This document shows, piece after piece, positions 1-10,204 of a stretch of 64,000 nt of DNA. The number at the start of each line of letters is the position of its first letter. Positions within the stretch are counted from its first letter, which is position 1. The notes beneath the pieces were generated by a model, which was not told where the DNA came from, did no database searches, and saw only the letters and a list, made by a program, of their open reading frames with translations. Made by a program: the position numbers and the translations under genes. This DNA is from Exophiala sp. HKRS030 (taxonomy: Eukaryota; Ascomycota; Eurotiomycetes; Chaetothyriales; Herpotrichiellaceae). The DNA lies in the NCBI GenBank assembly GCA_023897205.1, contig JAHWDD010000004.1, positions 5,828,001-5,892,000 on the forward strand, written 5' to 3'.

Positions 1-99
1 AGCAACTGTATTGTCCTGCCATTTGTAGACGTAAACTCGTGTTCCGGACGAACCAGCATCCAGTACCACTCCGTATCTATCGTTGGGTGAGGTAACCAT
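1..99 (-). CDS. YND1: Ynd1-type apyrase (GDA1/CD39 family), 5' end only
   Basis: Only the first 33 codons lie in the window, read leftwards from the ATG at 99. The frame contains YGVVLDAGSSGTRVYVYKW, the first apyrase conserved region (phosphate-binding DAGSSGTR) of GDA1/CD39 nucleoside phosphatases. Starting this motif about ten residues from the initiator, with no preceding signal anchor, fits the Ynd1 branch, where the membrane anchor is C-terminal, better than Gda1, which has an N-terminal anchor. Ynd1 hydrolyses nucleoside di- and triphosphates in the Golgi lumen and supports glycosylation. The rest of the gene lies beyond the left edge. Family assignment rests on one motif, but that motif is very specific. 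Confidence 0.8.
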   Translation of the reverse strand, partial: MVTSPNDRYGVVLDAGSSGTRVYVYKWQDNTVA

Positions 100-922
100 C
101 TTGCGCAGTTTATGAATAGTGCGACATCTCTTGATTAGAGAGTTGGTGGTCAACAAGAAGACTCAAAGAACAACGTATACGTGGGAAGGTCCTCCGATGA
201 GAAAAACGAAAGTGACAGATACGGACCGATGAAAAAAAAAGGCAAAACGGCGTGGTTACTTGTTGAGAGTCGATGGGATGTTAACTGAAACAAGTTGTCT
301 ATCACATTTGCGCAAGGGATCATTTTGTTGAAACGTTCAGCTGAGGACGTCACATCACGTGATATCGCGATTCGTGGGGTGGAGGGATCGCGACTGATTT
401 ATAAGGTACCGATGTACGGAGTAGTCCTTAGGTCAGGTTGTTATGTGCTGGCCCTGTGGACACCTAAGTTAGTGGGCACCTTAGGCACTTCTAGCACCTG
501 GTCTAGTAATGTCCTGGGCACTATCTAGCACTCTTTTACCCCTAGCGTGGCGCCTGGAAGGACGCTCTTCTAGGTGGCGGTGCAACCTCTCAATGCAACC
601 CTTACTCCTTTTCTGCGCCCTTTGACACAGTCTTCTCTGTTGGACACTCATTTTTATATAGAGGAGAATCATCCTAGGTTGATAGATCAAATAGACAAGA
701 ATACAGATCATTTGCGCGTGTAGACATTCATAGACCTAGACGATTCCAAGTTTGACATTATGACACCAACGCCTGGGGATTGAAGCGATCAGAGGCAGCT
801 TTTATATTTCATCTGGAACACAAATCTTGGCATTATAAAAGACAGACCTGAGCTTGTTGATTCGCAAATAAAAGAAACAGCCAGGTATTATCGCATACCG
901 TGGGTATTGAGAAAGTCCAAGC
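100..922. other. Intergenic, divergent promoter region
   Basis: This lies between the apyrase and the GNAT gene, which point away from each other. It holds a perfect ATCACGTGAT palindrome at 354-363 and, at about 450-550, a loose series of CACCTAG/GGCACTTCTAG-like words resembling the 10-base repeat at 59011. No coding sequence was recognised. Confidence 0.6.
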
Positions 923-1507
923 ATGTCAGGTCGATATTCGCTACGAGTCCTGACGGCGAAGGAAGTCGACGCAGACGACATCTTACAGCCATTGGTCATT
1001 ATGATCAATGAAGCTTACAAACATTTTGATGACGGTGAAGATCTGCCACGATACTCTGACGCCCGCGATCTCGCAACAGAACTTGGCGAACATGGACTTT
1101 GCGCTGTCATTCAGGACTCATGCAAGGAGGATCTTCCGATTGCCGTCGCAGCAGCCAAGCCCTGGCAACCAAAAGACGGCCGCATTGGTTCTGGACAACT
1201 CGAGCCTGAAGGTTACCAATGGGAAATTGGTCCTGCGGCATCACGCAGCGATCAAGAGTATCGCCAAAAAGGGTTCGTCGAACAGTGTGTCAGTGCTTTA
1301 CAAAAGAGATTACTCGAAATGACCGGAAGGAAGGCGATAAGGCTATGGATCACAGCAGCGCAGGAGATAAGTCGTAATGTTTTATACTGGCAAAGGAGAG
1401 GCTTTGAGCGAGTTGGAGATACACGTACAGTCCCAATAGGCCAATGGCATCGCAGCAAGTCCTACACTCTGGTCGATATGAAGAAGGACGTTGATCGTGG
1501 GACGTGA
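923..1507 (+). CDS. GNAT-family N-acetyltransferase-like protein
   Basis: An intronless 194-residue frame. The arrangement suits a GCN5-related N-acetyltransferase. An N-terminal strand-helix region carries INEAYKHFDD (about 28-37). A central motif A-like stretch, YRQKGFVEQCVSALQKRLL (about 112-130), would bind acetyl-CoA. A C-terminal motif B-like segment, NVLYWQRRGFERVG (about 152-165), is the usual 'helix then bulky beta strand' feature. The acyl acceptor cannot be inferred. Length is normal for a stand-alone fungal GNAT of about 190-220 residues. The start is the first in-frame ATG after the A-rich leader. The canonical RxxGxG/A loop is only partly matched (RQKGF), so this assignment is less certain than others here. 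Confidence 0.65.
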   Translation: MSGRYSLRVLTAKEVDADDILQPLVIMINEAYKHFDDGEDLPRYSDARDLATELGEHGLCAVIQDSCKEDLPIAVAAAKPWQPKDGRIGSGQLEPEGYQWEIGPAASRSDQEYRQKGFVEQCVSALQKRLLEMTGRKAIRLWITAAQEISRNVLYWQRRGFERVGDTRTVPIGQWHRSKSYTLVDMKKDVDRGT

Positions 1508-1937
1508 CAGATGCGGAACGGGATAGCAGGTACCTATAGACATAGATGAATTGGTGCTGGTGTTTTATGCTTCTTCGTGCTGAATGTTTGTTGGGAAAAT
1601 GAGGGGTGATGATCACGTGCTTAGAAAAGTTGGGGGAAATGCGGAGGTGGAAAGCTGCGCCAGTCGCGCCTGCCCCAGTGAATGTTCCGCGCACCTTCCA
1701 AGAGATCCCGAGATTACCTAGGTACAATGGGTAGGTACTCCCAAGGTACTTGGGGTGGGTGCTTCATACATGCAAACATGAGAACCACACGCAGTCTCGT
1801 GTGGCATTTTCTGCATCACGACCCTCATTTCTTGCCAACACTCCTCCCCAAACACACTATTATGCTGCTTCTAAACACGTAGCCTCTGTTCCTTTCTCCC
1901 TTCGGTCCTCCCGCCACCTCCCTCCCTTCAGTCGACA
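1508..1937. other. Intergenic, promoter of the acyltransferase gene
   Basis: A CACGTG core lies at about 1614-1619. A pyrimidine-rich leader (about 1840-1937) runs directly into the ATG at 1938. Nothing else was recognised. Confidence 0.5.
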
Positions 1938-4301
1938 ATGGCCGACCTGGTACGACCTGAGCTGCCGGGGACCACCTCTCCACCCAACGATCATGGTGAA
2001 GAGCACAAGGACCAGAGCATTCTTGGTCGAATGGCTCGGCTGAGAAAGAATCCTATCAATTTTGCACATGAGCTATCACTCTTCCTACGGGGCGTCGACT
2101 GGCGGAGTTACGACAATATCGTCGGTCAACCTGTCTTTTACTCTGGGTACACCACCAAACTCAAGACTGCAACCTTGGCCTCTCCAATCTTGAGGAAGAA
2201 GATTGTCGAGTTGACTGAAGCGAGACTACGCAAGGAGGAAGAACAATACTTGTTGGACGCCAACAGCCCAACATATCTACGAGACCGCGAAAAGAGAAGA
2301 CATGAGATTTCTTCACAACTGATCGATATCACCGATGGTATGCTCGACTACATGATGTGCAAAATGGAGAGCAAGCCATATATCCGAGGAGCCTTTTATA
2401 TGTCCACCCAGCTTCTCACACGGGCATATAGCGCGATTCATATTTCAGAATCCGAGGTCAAGAGGCTTAGGGAGGTCGCAGCACAGGCAGCGAAAAAGAA
2501 TCAATCCATTATATTTTTACCACGACACACTTCACATCTCGATTATGTCACCTTGCATTTGATTTGCTACCGCTTGGGTCTGACTCTTCCAGTCGTGGTT
2601 GCTGGTGACAATCTCAACTTCCCCATTGTTGGTGACTTCCTACAAAAATGCGGTGCGATGTGGATCAGGAGAAGCTTCAGTGATGACCAGCTTTACAAAA
2701 CTCTGGTCCAGGCGTATTTGGACACCATGCTACAGCAAGGATATAACCTTGAGTGCTTTATCGAAGGTACCCGGAGTCGGACTGGTAAACTACTCGGCCC
2801 TCGATTTGGTATCCTCGACTTCTATCTGGATTCTGTCCTTTCCGGCCGGACAGAGGATGTCTACATTTGTCCGGTCTCTTTACAATACGACAAGGTTATT
2901 GAAGTTGATTCATATGTCAGCGAATTGTTGGGGAAACCCAAGCAGAAAGAGAACTTATCCGACTTTTTGTCATCTTCGTCGGTCTTGTCATTGAATTTAG
3001 GTAGAATTGACTGTAGGTTCCGCGAGCCGTGGAGTCTCAAAGAATTCCTTCATCAACAACAAGATCGACAAGATGGTACCACAGGAAACAATCTTTCCGC
3101 AAGTTCAAGGGAGTCCGACGTCAGAATCCGACTTTTACGTACCCTTGGATATAGGGTTTTGTCCGACATCAACTCGGTCGCAGTCATCATGCCAACTGCC
3201 CTGGTTGGTACTGTTTTACTGACCCTTCGAGGCCGTGGTGTGGGCAAATCAGAATTGATAAGAAGAGTAGACTGGTTATGTGCAAGGACCAGAGCCAATG
3301 GTGGCAAGGTTGCTGATTTTCACGGCATGCCAACTTCGTACATCGTCGAACGTGCTCTTGAAGTCTTGGGACCGAAGCTTGTCGGCACAATCGATGGTCT
3401 AGCCGAAGAGACATACTACGCCATTGACAGGTTTCAACTCTCATTTTACAGGAACATGACAATCCACTTGTTCATCTCCGAGTCACTTATTGCAGCCTCC
3501 CTGTACACTCGAGTCAAGCAAGGAGGTGGCAGTGCGAATCAGAGCATGAAGGAAACCGATCTCACCGAAAGAGTCACGTTTTTGTCACAATTATTCAGAG
3601 GCGAGTTCATTTTCCCAGCTGGACAGGGACTACAATACAACCTTGACGCTGCCATGCAAGGCTTACTCCGTGATGAAGTCCTCCAAATCTCTGCCAATGG
3701 CGAAAAGGTCGTTGGACTTTCAGACTCTGAACGAAAACTTGGTCGTGAGAATTTTGACTTTTATTGCTTCTTGATCTGGCCCTTCATCGATGCTGCATGG
3801 CTCGGAGCCGTCTCACTCCTAGCCTTGGTACCTCCTGCCAATTCAAGCATTTCCTGGATTGACATGCAAAAGGCTCAGTCCATGGCTCAGTTGGCTGGAC
3901 GTACTCTGTATCATCAAGGTGATCTGTCTTACTTTGAAGCTGTGAACAAAGAGGCTCTCAAGAATGCTTATACCCGGTTTCAGGAAGAAGAAATCATCAT
4001 TGTAGCAAAAAGCAAAGACGCCAAAGTAGGTCCCACAGTCCAGCTAGCGCCAGATTGGCTTCCAGAGAGGGATCGAGAAACAGGGAACCTACAGGCATCA
4101 GGCCGGTTGTGGGATTTTATCGAAAGCATTGCGCAATTTCGACGCGAAGGGAAGAACAGGCGTGACGGCGCCGCGGTTTCGACTCGAGTCTTGAGTTTGG
4201 CTGCCAAGCTCAACCAACAGATGTTTGAAGATGCACAAACAACTCTGACTGAAGCGGCACGGCCACCATCAAGAGATCGCCGAAGAAGATCAAGGTTATA
4301 A
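1938..4301 (+). CDS. Glycerol-3-phosphate / dihydroxyacetone-phosphate acyltransferase (PlsB/GNPAT-like)
   Basis: A single-exon protein of 787 residues. All acyltransferase blocks are in order: HTSHLD (197-202, the HX4D catalytic pair), GAMWIRRSF (239-247, block II), FIEGTRSRTGK (274-284, block III, substrate phosphate binding) and VYICPVSLQYDKV (about 308-320, block IV). This spacing is that of PlsB-type GPAT and peroxisomal DHAPAT (GNPAT) enzymes, which acylate the sn-1 position of glycerol-3-phosphate or DHAP. The length and long C-terminal region also fit. The protein ends in a basic stretch finishing SRL, a plausible type-1 peroxisomal targeting signal. A peroxisomal DHAPAT-like role is therefore inferred, although substrate cannot be decided from sequence. 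The start ATG directly follows a CT-rich leader. Confidence 0.85.
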   Translation: MADLVRPELPGTTSPPNDHGEEHKDQSILGRMARLRKNPINFAHELSLFLRGVDWRSYDNIVGQPVFYSGYTTKLKTATLASPILRKKIVELTEARLRKEEEQYLLDANSPTYLRDREKRRHEISSQLIDITDGMLDYMMCKMESKPYIRGAFYMSTQLLTRAYSAIHISESEVKRLREVAAQAAKKNQSIIFLPRHTSHLDYVTLHLICYRLGLTLPVVVAGDNLNFPIVGDFLQKCGAMWIRRSFSDDQLYKTLVQAYLDTMLQQGYNLECFIEGTRSRTGKLLGPRFGILDFYLDSVLSGRTEDVYICPVSLQYDKVIEVDSYVSELLGKPKQKENLSDFLSSSSVLSLNLGRIDCRFREPWSLKEFLHQQQDRQDGTTGNNLSASSRESDVRIRLLRTLGYRVLSDINSVAVIMPTALVGTVLLTLRGRGVGKSELIRRVDWLCARTRANGGKVADFHGMPTSYIVERALEVLGPKLVGTIDGLAEETYYAIDRFQLSFYRNMTIHLFISESLIAASLYTRVKQGGGSANQSMKETDLTERVTFLSQLFRGEFIFPAGQGLQYNLDAAMQGLLRDEVLQISANGEKVVGLSDSERKLGRENFDFYCFLIWPFIDAAWLGAVSLLALVPPANSSISWIDMQKAQSMAQLAGRTLYHQGDLSYFEAVNKEALKNAYTRFQEEEIIIVAKSKDAKVGPTVQLAPDWLPERDRETGNLQASGRLWDFIESIAQFRREGKNRRDGAAVSTRVLSLAAKLNQQMFEDAQTTLTEAARPPSRDRRRRSRL

Positions 4302-4502
4302 CCATATCCACATGCAGATTATCAAATTATTAAACTATAACAGTGGGTATTTTGGTAATCAACATCAAAATTCTTCAAGTTTCCAATCCGAGAACCGCTG
4401 CCATGAGCACAAAGACCGCGCAGCGAAGCTTTATCTCATTCCACTCAAATGTATAATGCTCCTTTGTCGACACACTACGTCCCCTTTCTGTCTACCGTCT
4501 GC

Positions 4503-6178
4503 TTACGCAGTGGTAGGCTTCTGCTCCTCGAGTCCTGGAGGTGGGCTTGGAGGCGTGGAGATAAGCTTAGAATCTTGAGTGGTGCCATGGGTAGTATGAT
4601 GTGAGTGGTCGAACAGTGACCAGTCTCCAACTTCTTCTTCATCCGCGAACTCCTCGGTGTCAATACCGCGGATTTCTGCCTCTTCACTGACTCGAAGGGC
4701 CATGAAGGGGATAAATTTGCCAATGAACTTCATGATCCAAAGCAAGATGAAGGACACAGTGAACGAGTAGGCAGCAATGGAGGAGATATCAGCCAATTGT
4801 CGGGCAACCTGGCCACCATCTCCATCGACACCACCCGGGGCGAGTGTGCCACCGTCCAAGGATGAGACGGATGCGGAGGCGAAGATTCCGGTAAGGAATG
4901 ATCCAATCATACCGCCAACGCCGTGAAGTTTGAACACATCCATACCCTCGTCGACATGGAGCCAGCTGTTGAGATTTTTGAGCGAAGAACATGCCATACC
5001 GGTGAGGAGACCGATCAGAGCAGCGAACCAGACAGAGACGTAACCAGCCGCCGGGGTGATACCTAGACCAATGTTAGTGGGGTTAAGGACCATTTTGATC
5101 TTGGATGTAATCTTCACTTACCGACAAGACCAGCAATGGCACCTTCACAAGCACCAACGGTGGACAATTTACCCTTGTGTCGGATAAGGTCAACAATGCT
5201 CCATCCAAGAACACCCATACCGGCTGAAACATTGGTATTCCATGCAGCCATGTAAGATCGAACGGTAGCGTTGAGAGTTGAACCACCCTGTTACGAGTCA
5301 ATAAAGTTCTAGAAAGTGCGGAGATCAAAAACTCACATTGAAACCGAACCAACCAAACCAGATCAGGAGTGTACCAATGAAGACCATGGATACATTGTGG
5401 GGCTTGGTATATGCCTTTTGGCCGTGCAACTTTCTCTTGCCCAAGACCAAAGCGTATGCCAAAGCGGAGCAACCACTAGCGATATGTACGGGACCACCAC
5501 CAGCATAATCGAGGGATGGAAGATTGTATAACCATCCATTTCCATTCCAGGTCCAGCACGCGATTGGGCAGTACACGATGGTAGCCCACCAGAAGCTGAA
5601 GAAGAGAACAGGAATGACCCGACCACGCTCAAACGCGCCACCAACGACGATCATGACGGTGACAATGCAGAAGAGGAGTTGATAGAAGCAGAAAAGGATT
5701 TCTGGCAGATAGGCGCTACCAGGGGATGGGGCGGCGGTCACATCGATGAGACCGAAGTTTGCCATATCACCGATGAAGGAGCTGGCACTTCGAGAATAGG
5801 TCAGAGTGTAACCCCAGAACATCCACTGGAATGTTATGACCTGCAAAATGTGTTAGTGCTTGAAAGACACGTCCTCTTCCTTTGTTCAAATCACTTACGC
5901 CGATAACACCAAATCCTTGATACAACATGGCAAGCGCCGACTTGCGGCGCGCCAAACCACCATAGAGAAGAGCCAGACCGGGGATGATCAGCCACACGAG
6001 GTAGGCGCAAACAGCGAGATAGACGGCATGAAACTCGAAACCAGAGAACTGAGCATTGACATCGATCTCAAGAGGATTTCCTCCGTTGGGAGCGGACTCA
6101 TCGAATTCTGGCTGTTGCTTACTATTAGCCGTGCAACATATGATGGTTTTTGGATTGTGAGTTACTTACAGGATCCAT
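4503..6178 (-). CDS. Ammonium transporter (Amt/Mep family)
   Basis: Five exons read right to left: 6178-6170, 6111-5899, 5840-5337, 5287-5122, 5062-4503, with introns of 49-59 bases carrying canonical GT-AG ends. They join in frame to 483 residues, the usual Mep length. The product has about 11 hydrophobic segments. These carry WLIIPGLALLYGGLARRKSA (TM1), GVITFQWMFWGYTLTYS, the Phe/Trp-rich pore region, VHIASGCSALAYALVLG (with the first pore-type His) and VFKLHGVGGMIGSFLTGIFA (the second conserved His). The cytosolic tail is acidic and short, with EEVGDWSLFD near the end. Mep proteins import ammonium at the plasma membrane. The first coding exon is only ATG GAT CCT. GATA-type sites lie upstream, consistent with nitrogen-responsive control. 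Confidence 0.93.
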
Positions 6179-6611
6179 GATGAGGTTTGGTGATTTCGGG
6201 GACAATTGGATAGAAGATTCGCTTACCGGACGAATTGTATTGAGAAATCAACAAGAGAAAAAGCGCGATTCACAGCAGGGCATGACCTGGTTAATTATAT
6301 CTCCCCGACACTCCGAACAACGGAACCAAAAGGGACAAACCGTGGCGGACATAATTGGGGAAATCGTCACAAGGGGACATGCCATGGAAACTAAAATCGG
6401 TTATGGCACTGATCAACATTTACCAGATGAAGGGAGTGTGGGTTAATATGGAGACAAGACCCACAGCAGGTCAGTGTTTGATGCGTGCGGGCACGGCGAG
6501 TTGATGTTTGACGGTATATTATTGTTAAAAGCAATGACTCCAAGGCTGGCGTTGAAATCAGTCATGAGCAAACAGGAGGTCGTCGATGAGGCGCGTATGG
6601 AGCCAAGTCTG

Positions 6612-7016
6612 TTATCAGTTGGGGTGGATACAGCAACAAAAGTAGAGTCATGACGGACTCGCTTGTTTCCTGCTTGGCGGAGATCTCGGACTGTGTCTGT
6701 GAGGCCCTAATGTTTGACCCGGGAGAGGTTTCGTCGACGAGTCAAAGTGCCAAGACAGGGATTCTGTGGTGCGGAACACCTTGGGGCCAAGAGTGGATGA
6801 TTTGAATATGATCTCTTGGATGCGGATTGTCTCATGATTCCATTGAGCCTATGGGAATCACGGATTGACAAGCGGGTTAGTCGTTGCAATTGTGTAAAGG
6901 AGACACCAACACAGATGAATCAATAGATAAGAGAGTCTTGGAACCAATCAGAGTAGCGAGTCGGGAATCTGGCTTGGCATCCCTTGGTATACCATGCCAA
7001 GTCCAACAGAGATAAG
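6612..7016. promoter_or_regulatory. Cluster of GATA-factor sites upstream of the ammonium permease
   Basis: Three HGATAA-type sites lie 430-840 bases upstream of the permease ATG: TTATCA at 6612-6617 (TGATAA on the minus strand), AGATAAG at 6925-6931 and AGATAAG at 7010-7016. AreA/Nit2-type factors are known to bind HGATAR and induce ammonium permeases under nitrogen limitation. That link is an inference here. Confidence 0.45.
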
Positions 7017-7364
7017 GCTACCCGCCCGTGCTAAGGTAATGACACCTGTGCGAGGAATCGCACGGTGGAAAATGCTTTTCTTGACTCGCTTAGCTAACAG
7101 TAGGTCCATACTAACTAGGTAGGTAGGTACGTATGTACTCGGAATGTTTACCTGTCGGGCCTCCTCAGGCCCTACATACGTGGTGGTGCCTGAAGTCAGT
7201 GGTAAGAGTAGTGCGAGTTGATCGTTCACCACCGTGATCTCTACCTACCTTACCTGTAGTCTTGCGCTGTAGATCCCATCCCCCGAAAATCAGACGGTTC
7301 AGTGCGTACACCCTCCACCTCCCACCTCCCACCTCTCTCCCTTCCTCCTTGCCGCCTTCGTTCG

Positions 7365-7506
7365 TGGTCTTCTGGTCTTCTGGTCTTCTGGTCTTCTGGT
7401 CTCTGTCCCTCGATTTTTCTTCCCCACGATCGATCAATCGAACGACCACCACCACCAAGAAGTTCAGTCGCCGATCGGTCGGTTGGTCGGTCGGTCGGTC
7501 GATCGA
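7365..7506. repeat. Tandem TGGTCTTC repeat and GGTCG-rich run
   Basis: TGGTCTTC is repeated four times without change at 7365-7396 and then decays. It is preceded by three copies of a CCCACCT-type unit (7310-7335) and followed at 7474-7506 by GGTCG/GGTTG units. Frames read through it encode only periodic Arg/Pro/Asp/Thr peptides. Confidence 0.85.
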
Positions 7507-7920
7507 CAGGGATCGAAAATACGTCGAAGAAGGAAATGAGCGCGAAGATTCGTGATTTCACATCGAACTAACTAAGTAACTAAATAGACGGTGGGCCTAG
7601 GCATGTAAGCATGTACTGAGGGATCAATTAGTTATCGTAGTAGTAGGACTAGTAGTAGTGGCTAGGGCCTTGAAAACAACTTTTGTTTTTATGAGATTGG
7701 TGAACGAAAGAAGAAAAAAAATGTTGCACGTCTAGCACCCCGTTTGACTACTGCATGCCCAGGATCCCAGCAGTACCACTGGCGCGGGCAGTACATTCAA
7801 ACATTCCCAGGGGGTGTAGGACGTATTTGCACGATCACGTGTATGTAGGTCGCAGTAAGAAGTATTTTATGTACGGCTTTGGTGGTAGCGGACGTCTGTG
7901 TGTACCTCCCGGCCTCCTTC

Positions 7921-7921
7921 C

Positions 7922-7956
<35 letters not shown>
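7921..7956. repeat. CT dinucleotide microsatellite
   Basis: An almost perfect run of CT with one interruption (CTATCT) in the middle. Confidence 0.95.
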
Positions 7957-7957
<1 letters not shown>

Positions 7958-9361
7958 TGTCTCGATTCACGACACATGATCCAGCCAATTAAACCCAACC
8001 CAACCCAACCTAACCTAACCCAGGGGCCAGTCATCCCGTGTCCCCCGGATTCATACATATGCCTCTGCCCCCGGCTTCCCTGACATGTATTTTTAGGTAC
8101 CTAGCTTGCTAGTTGACGAGTGAGGTTTCTGGGATGGCGAGGGATGCTGCACACCACATCATCTCCGCCGTTCACTTGGTGGTGTTACTGGTGGTGATGT
8201 GAGCTCATCTTATGTACATACCAAGACGATAGCCTGTGGGCTTGAGGGCTTGGTAGCTTGATACTTAGCCGATGCGAGGCGAAGCGAAAGCAAACGAAAG
8301 GAGAATGAATCGTAGGCGAGTGGCTTTTTGGCATGTTTTGCCTGCCTAGGCATAGACATGGGGGTATATTCTTGGGACGGCGGAGTACTTACGCAGGACT
8401 GTAGGAGACATGTAATGGTGGTGCTGGTGGCCGGGGAAGGGCGAGCTCTCGGCTCAAAAGGTTTCCATTTCCGTTTTGCTTGGTCATTGCTATATTTGAG
8501 CGTGGGAAACAAACACATTTTTTTTCTTGGATGCTGACCGTTGCCACGGGTTAAGGCTGCAGGAGGCCGGAAGGCGGCCCCAGCTGTTTCGGGGGCCGAG
8601 GTAAGACTACGGAGTCGAAGCAGTAGCATGACTGAAAGGTGCAGGGTGGCTGACGTCGAACAAGATGTAAAAAGCGGCGTAGTCCTATCAACGTCGTGTT
8701 AAACAGTTCCTTCTACTTATTGTGGTAGTTCCCTTACTGGAGTTGCTTGATCACCCGATGCACCGCCCGCCAAGTCCGCCCATCCATTTCCTAGTGTCCC
8801 AAGATGATTGGAGCTTTTTGGGTCATCGTTATTTTCGGATCTCGGATCTTATTGATCACTGCCCCGCCAAATTTACACTGCAGTGGTCGTAGCCAGTAGA
8901 GTCAGTAGTACTCTCTATTCATATGAGAGAAGGGTGAAATTCAGGCTACGGAGATGACGAAGGGTGAGGATAACGAACCGCAGCAGCCAATCGATGCCCC
9001 AAGTCCCAAAGAGGCTTAAGTCATCATTTCCACCAATGAAAATATACCGACGCTGAAACTGTTGGCAGGTTTTAATTGGTAGAAAACTGTTGGAGCTACA
9101 CTTGGCAACCTAAGCGAGTCGATCAAAGTGATGAATGAGACGTCCGTCTCTTGCCATTTTATGGTCACTGTTCCGGTTTATGTACAAATTCACTAGGCAA
9201 ATGATATCCTTGAGCCCTTTTTCCCATGATTTCTAAGCATTCCAAATCCTGAACCACTGGCGTTGTTGTCGATACAAAAGGAGGCATTCTCGCCAGCGCC
9301 ACAAGTATTTAGCAGTTTGAGATTTTAGCGCATCACGTGTTGTAGAGTTAGTACGCGCTAA

Positions 9362-9589
9362 ATGGCCTTGGCGCCAACAGATGTCGACCTACTATCCACA
9401 GCCTTGGATGTACCCTCTGCTCAAGCACTGGCATAAAAGCGGCATCTATTTCCTCCAACAACACACACCAAGCCGCTGCTTCCCGAGACGGCCTCATTCG
9501 ACCCAGACCAAGCAGCGACGCACGCAATGGACGATGATGATGGTGACGTTTATGATGAATTGAGTTGGAATGATAATTTCAACCTTTGA
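9362..9589 (+). pseudogene. Possible decayed small gene, family unknown
   Basis: Three coding-like segments follow one another in different frames. The first starts at ATG 9362 and reads MALAPTDVDLLSTALDVPSA before a stop. The next is an Ala/Ser/Asn-rich stretch (SISSNNTHQAAASRDGLI). The last is an acidic tail, MDDDDGDVYDELSWNDNFNL, which ends at a stop at 9587-9589. The first shift falls in an AAAA run and looks like a lost base; the second would need an added base. The amino acid composition of each piece looks protein-like, but I recognise no family, and chance cannot be excluded. Confidence 0.25.
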
Positions 9590-10204
9590 CGGTGTCCCTA
9601 ACGGCCGATGAAAATCTCCGGTGATAGAGTGTCCGCAATGGGATCGGAATTCGATCCACAAATGCAACAAATTTTTCAACGTATTCGAGCTTTTCCTTCG
9701 AATTCTCTTAGATCTTCGACCGGCGGCGATACAATATGTTTCGCAGTCGCTGGTCCAAGAGAATCAACTCGACCAGCCGGTCCTTAACCGCGGACGATGC
9801 ACCAAATCCTTTGCCATGTCGTCGAGTAGGGCTCTTTCCATGACGGCGAAGGAGCTCGTCACTCAAACAGAAAAAGGAAGACTCGTCGCCTTTCCCGGCG
9901 TCCTCGACAGCGACCTTGTACAGTTGATGGAAGTGTGCACATCAAATGCGGTGTATTATCCTACTTGTTCAGGCTTCGACCACGCTCATACTCAACCGTC
10001 TTCTAAGAGAGATCATGAGAGAGAGGCCATTAGAGGCGCCATCCTCGGGTTGGTCTAGTCTAAGCAGCGATGACAGCTGGCCTTGCCCTCGGATCACGTG
10101 CTTCAAATTAGATTATGTAATAAGTGTAAGGTCCATTTTTCTGTTTGAGATACACCATATATAGTGTACTAAGTTTTTGTCGTTGTTCGCAGCAGTAAAA
10201 GAGG
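9590..10204. other. No assigned gene
   Basis: An open frame of 145 codons occupies 9621-10058 on the plus strand, with Leu-rich text (LDLRPAAIQYVSQSLVQ), and overlaps a second coding-like frame starting at 9640. Neither resembles a known family and no intron arrangement joins them. A CACGTG core lies at about 10097-10102. Confidence 0.3.

Larger units (their letters stand above)
6179..9361. other. Gene-poor 3.2-kb region rich in simple repeats
   Basis: No protein of recognisable family was found on either strand. Besides the GATA sites it holds stepwise GTAGGTAG words (7115-7130), an 8-base tandem repeat (7365-7404), a GGTCG run (7474-7506), a CT microsatellite (7921-7956) and a CCCAA/CCTAA run (7991-8021). 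Open frames of 60-140 codons here are compositional by-products of those repeats. Confidence 0.6.

Noticed and set aside
7991..8021. Telomere-like CCCAA/CCTAA run
   Set aside because: Units are five bases and irregular, not CCCTAA. The run is short and internal, so it is a simple repeat.
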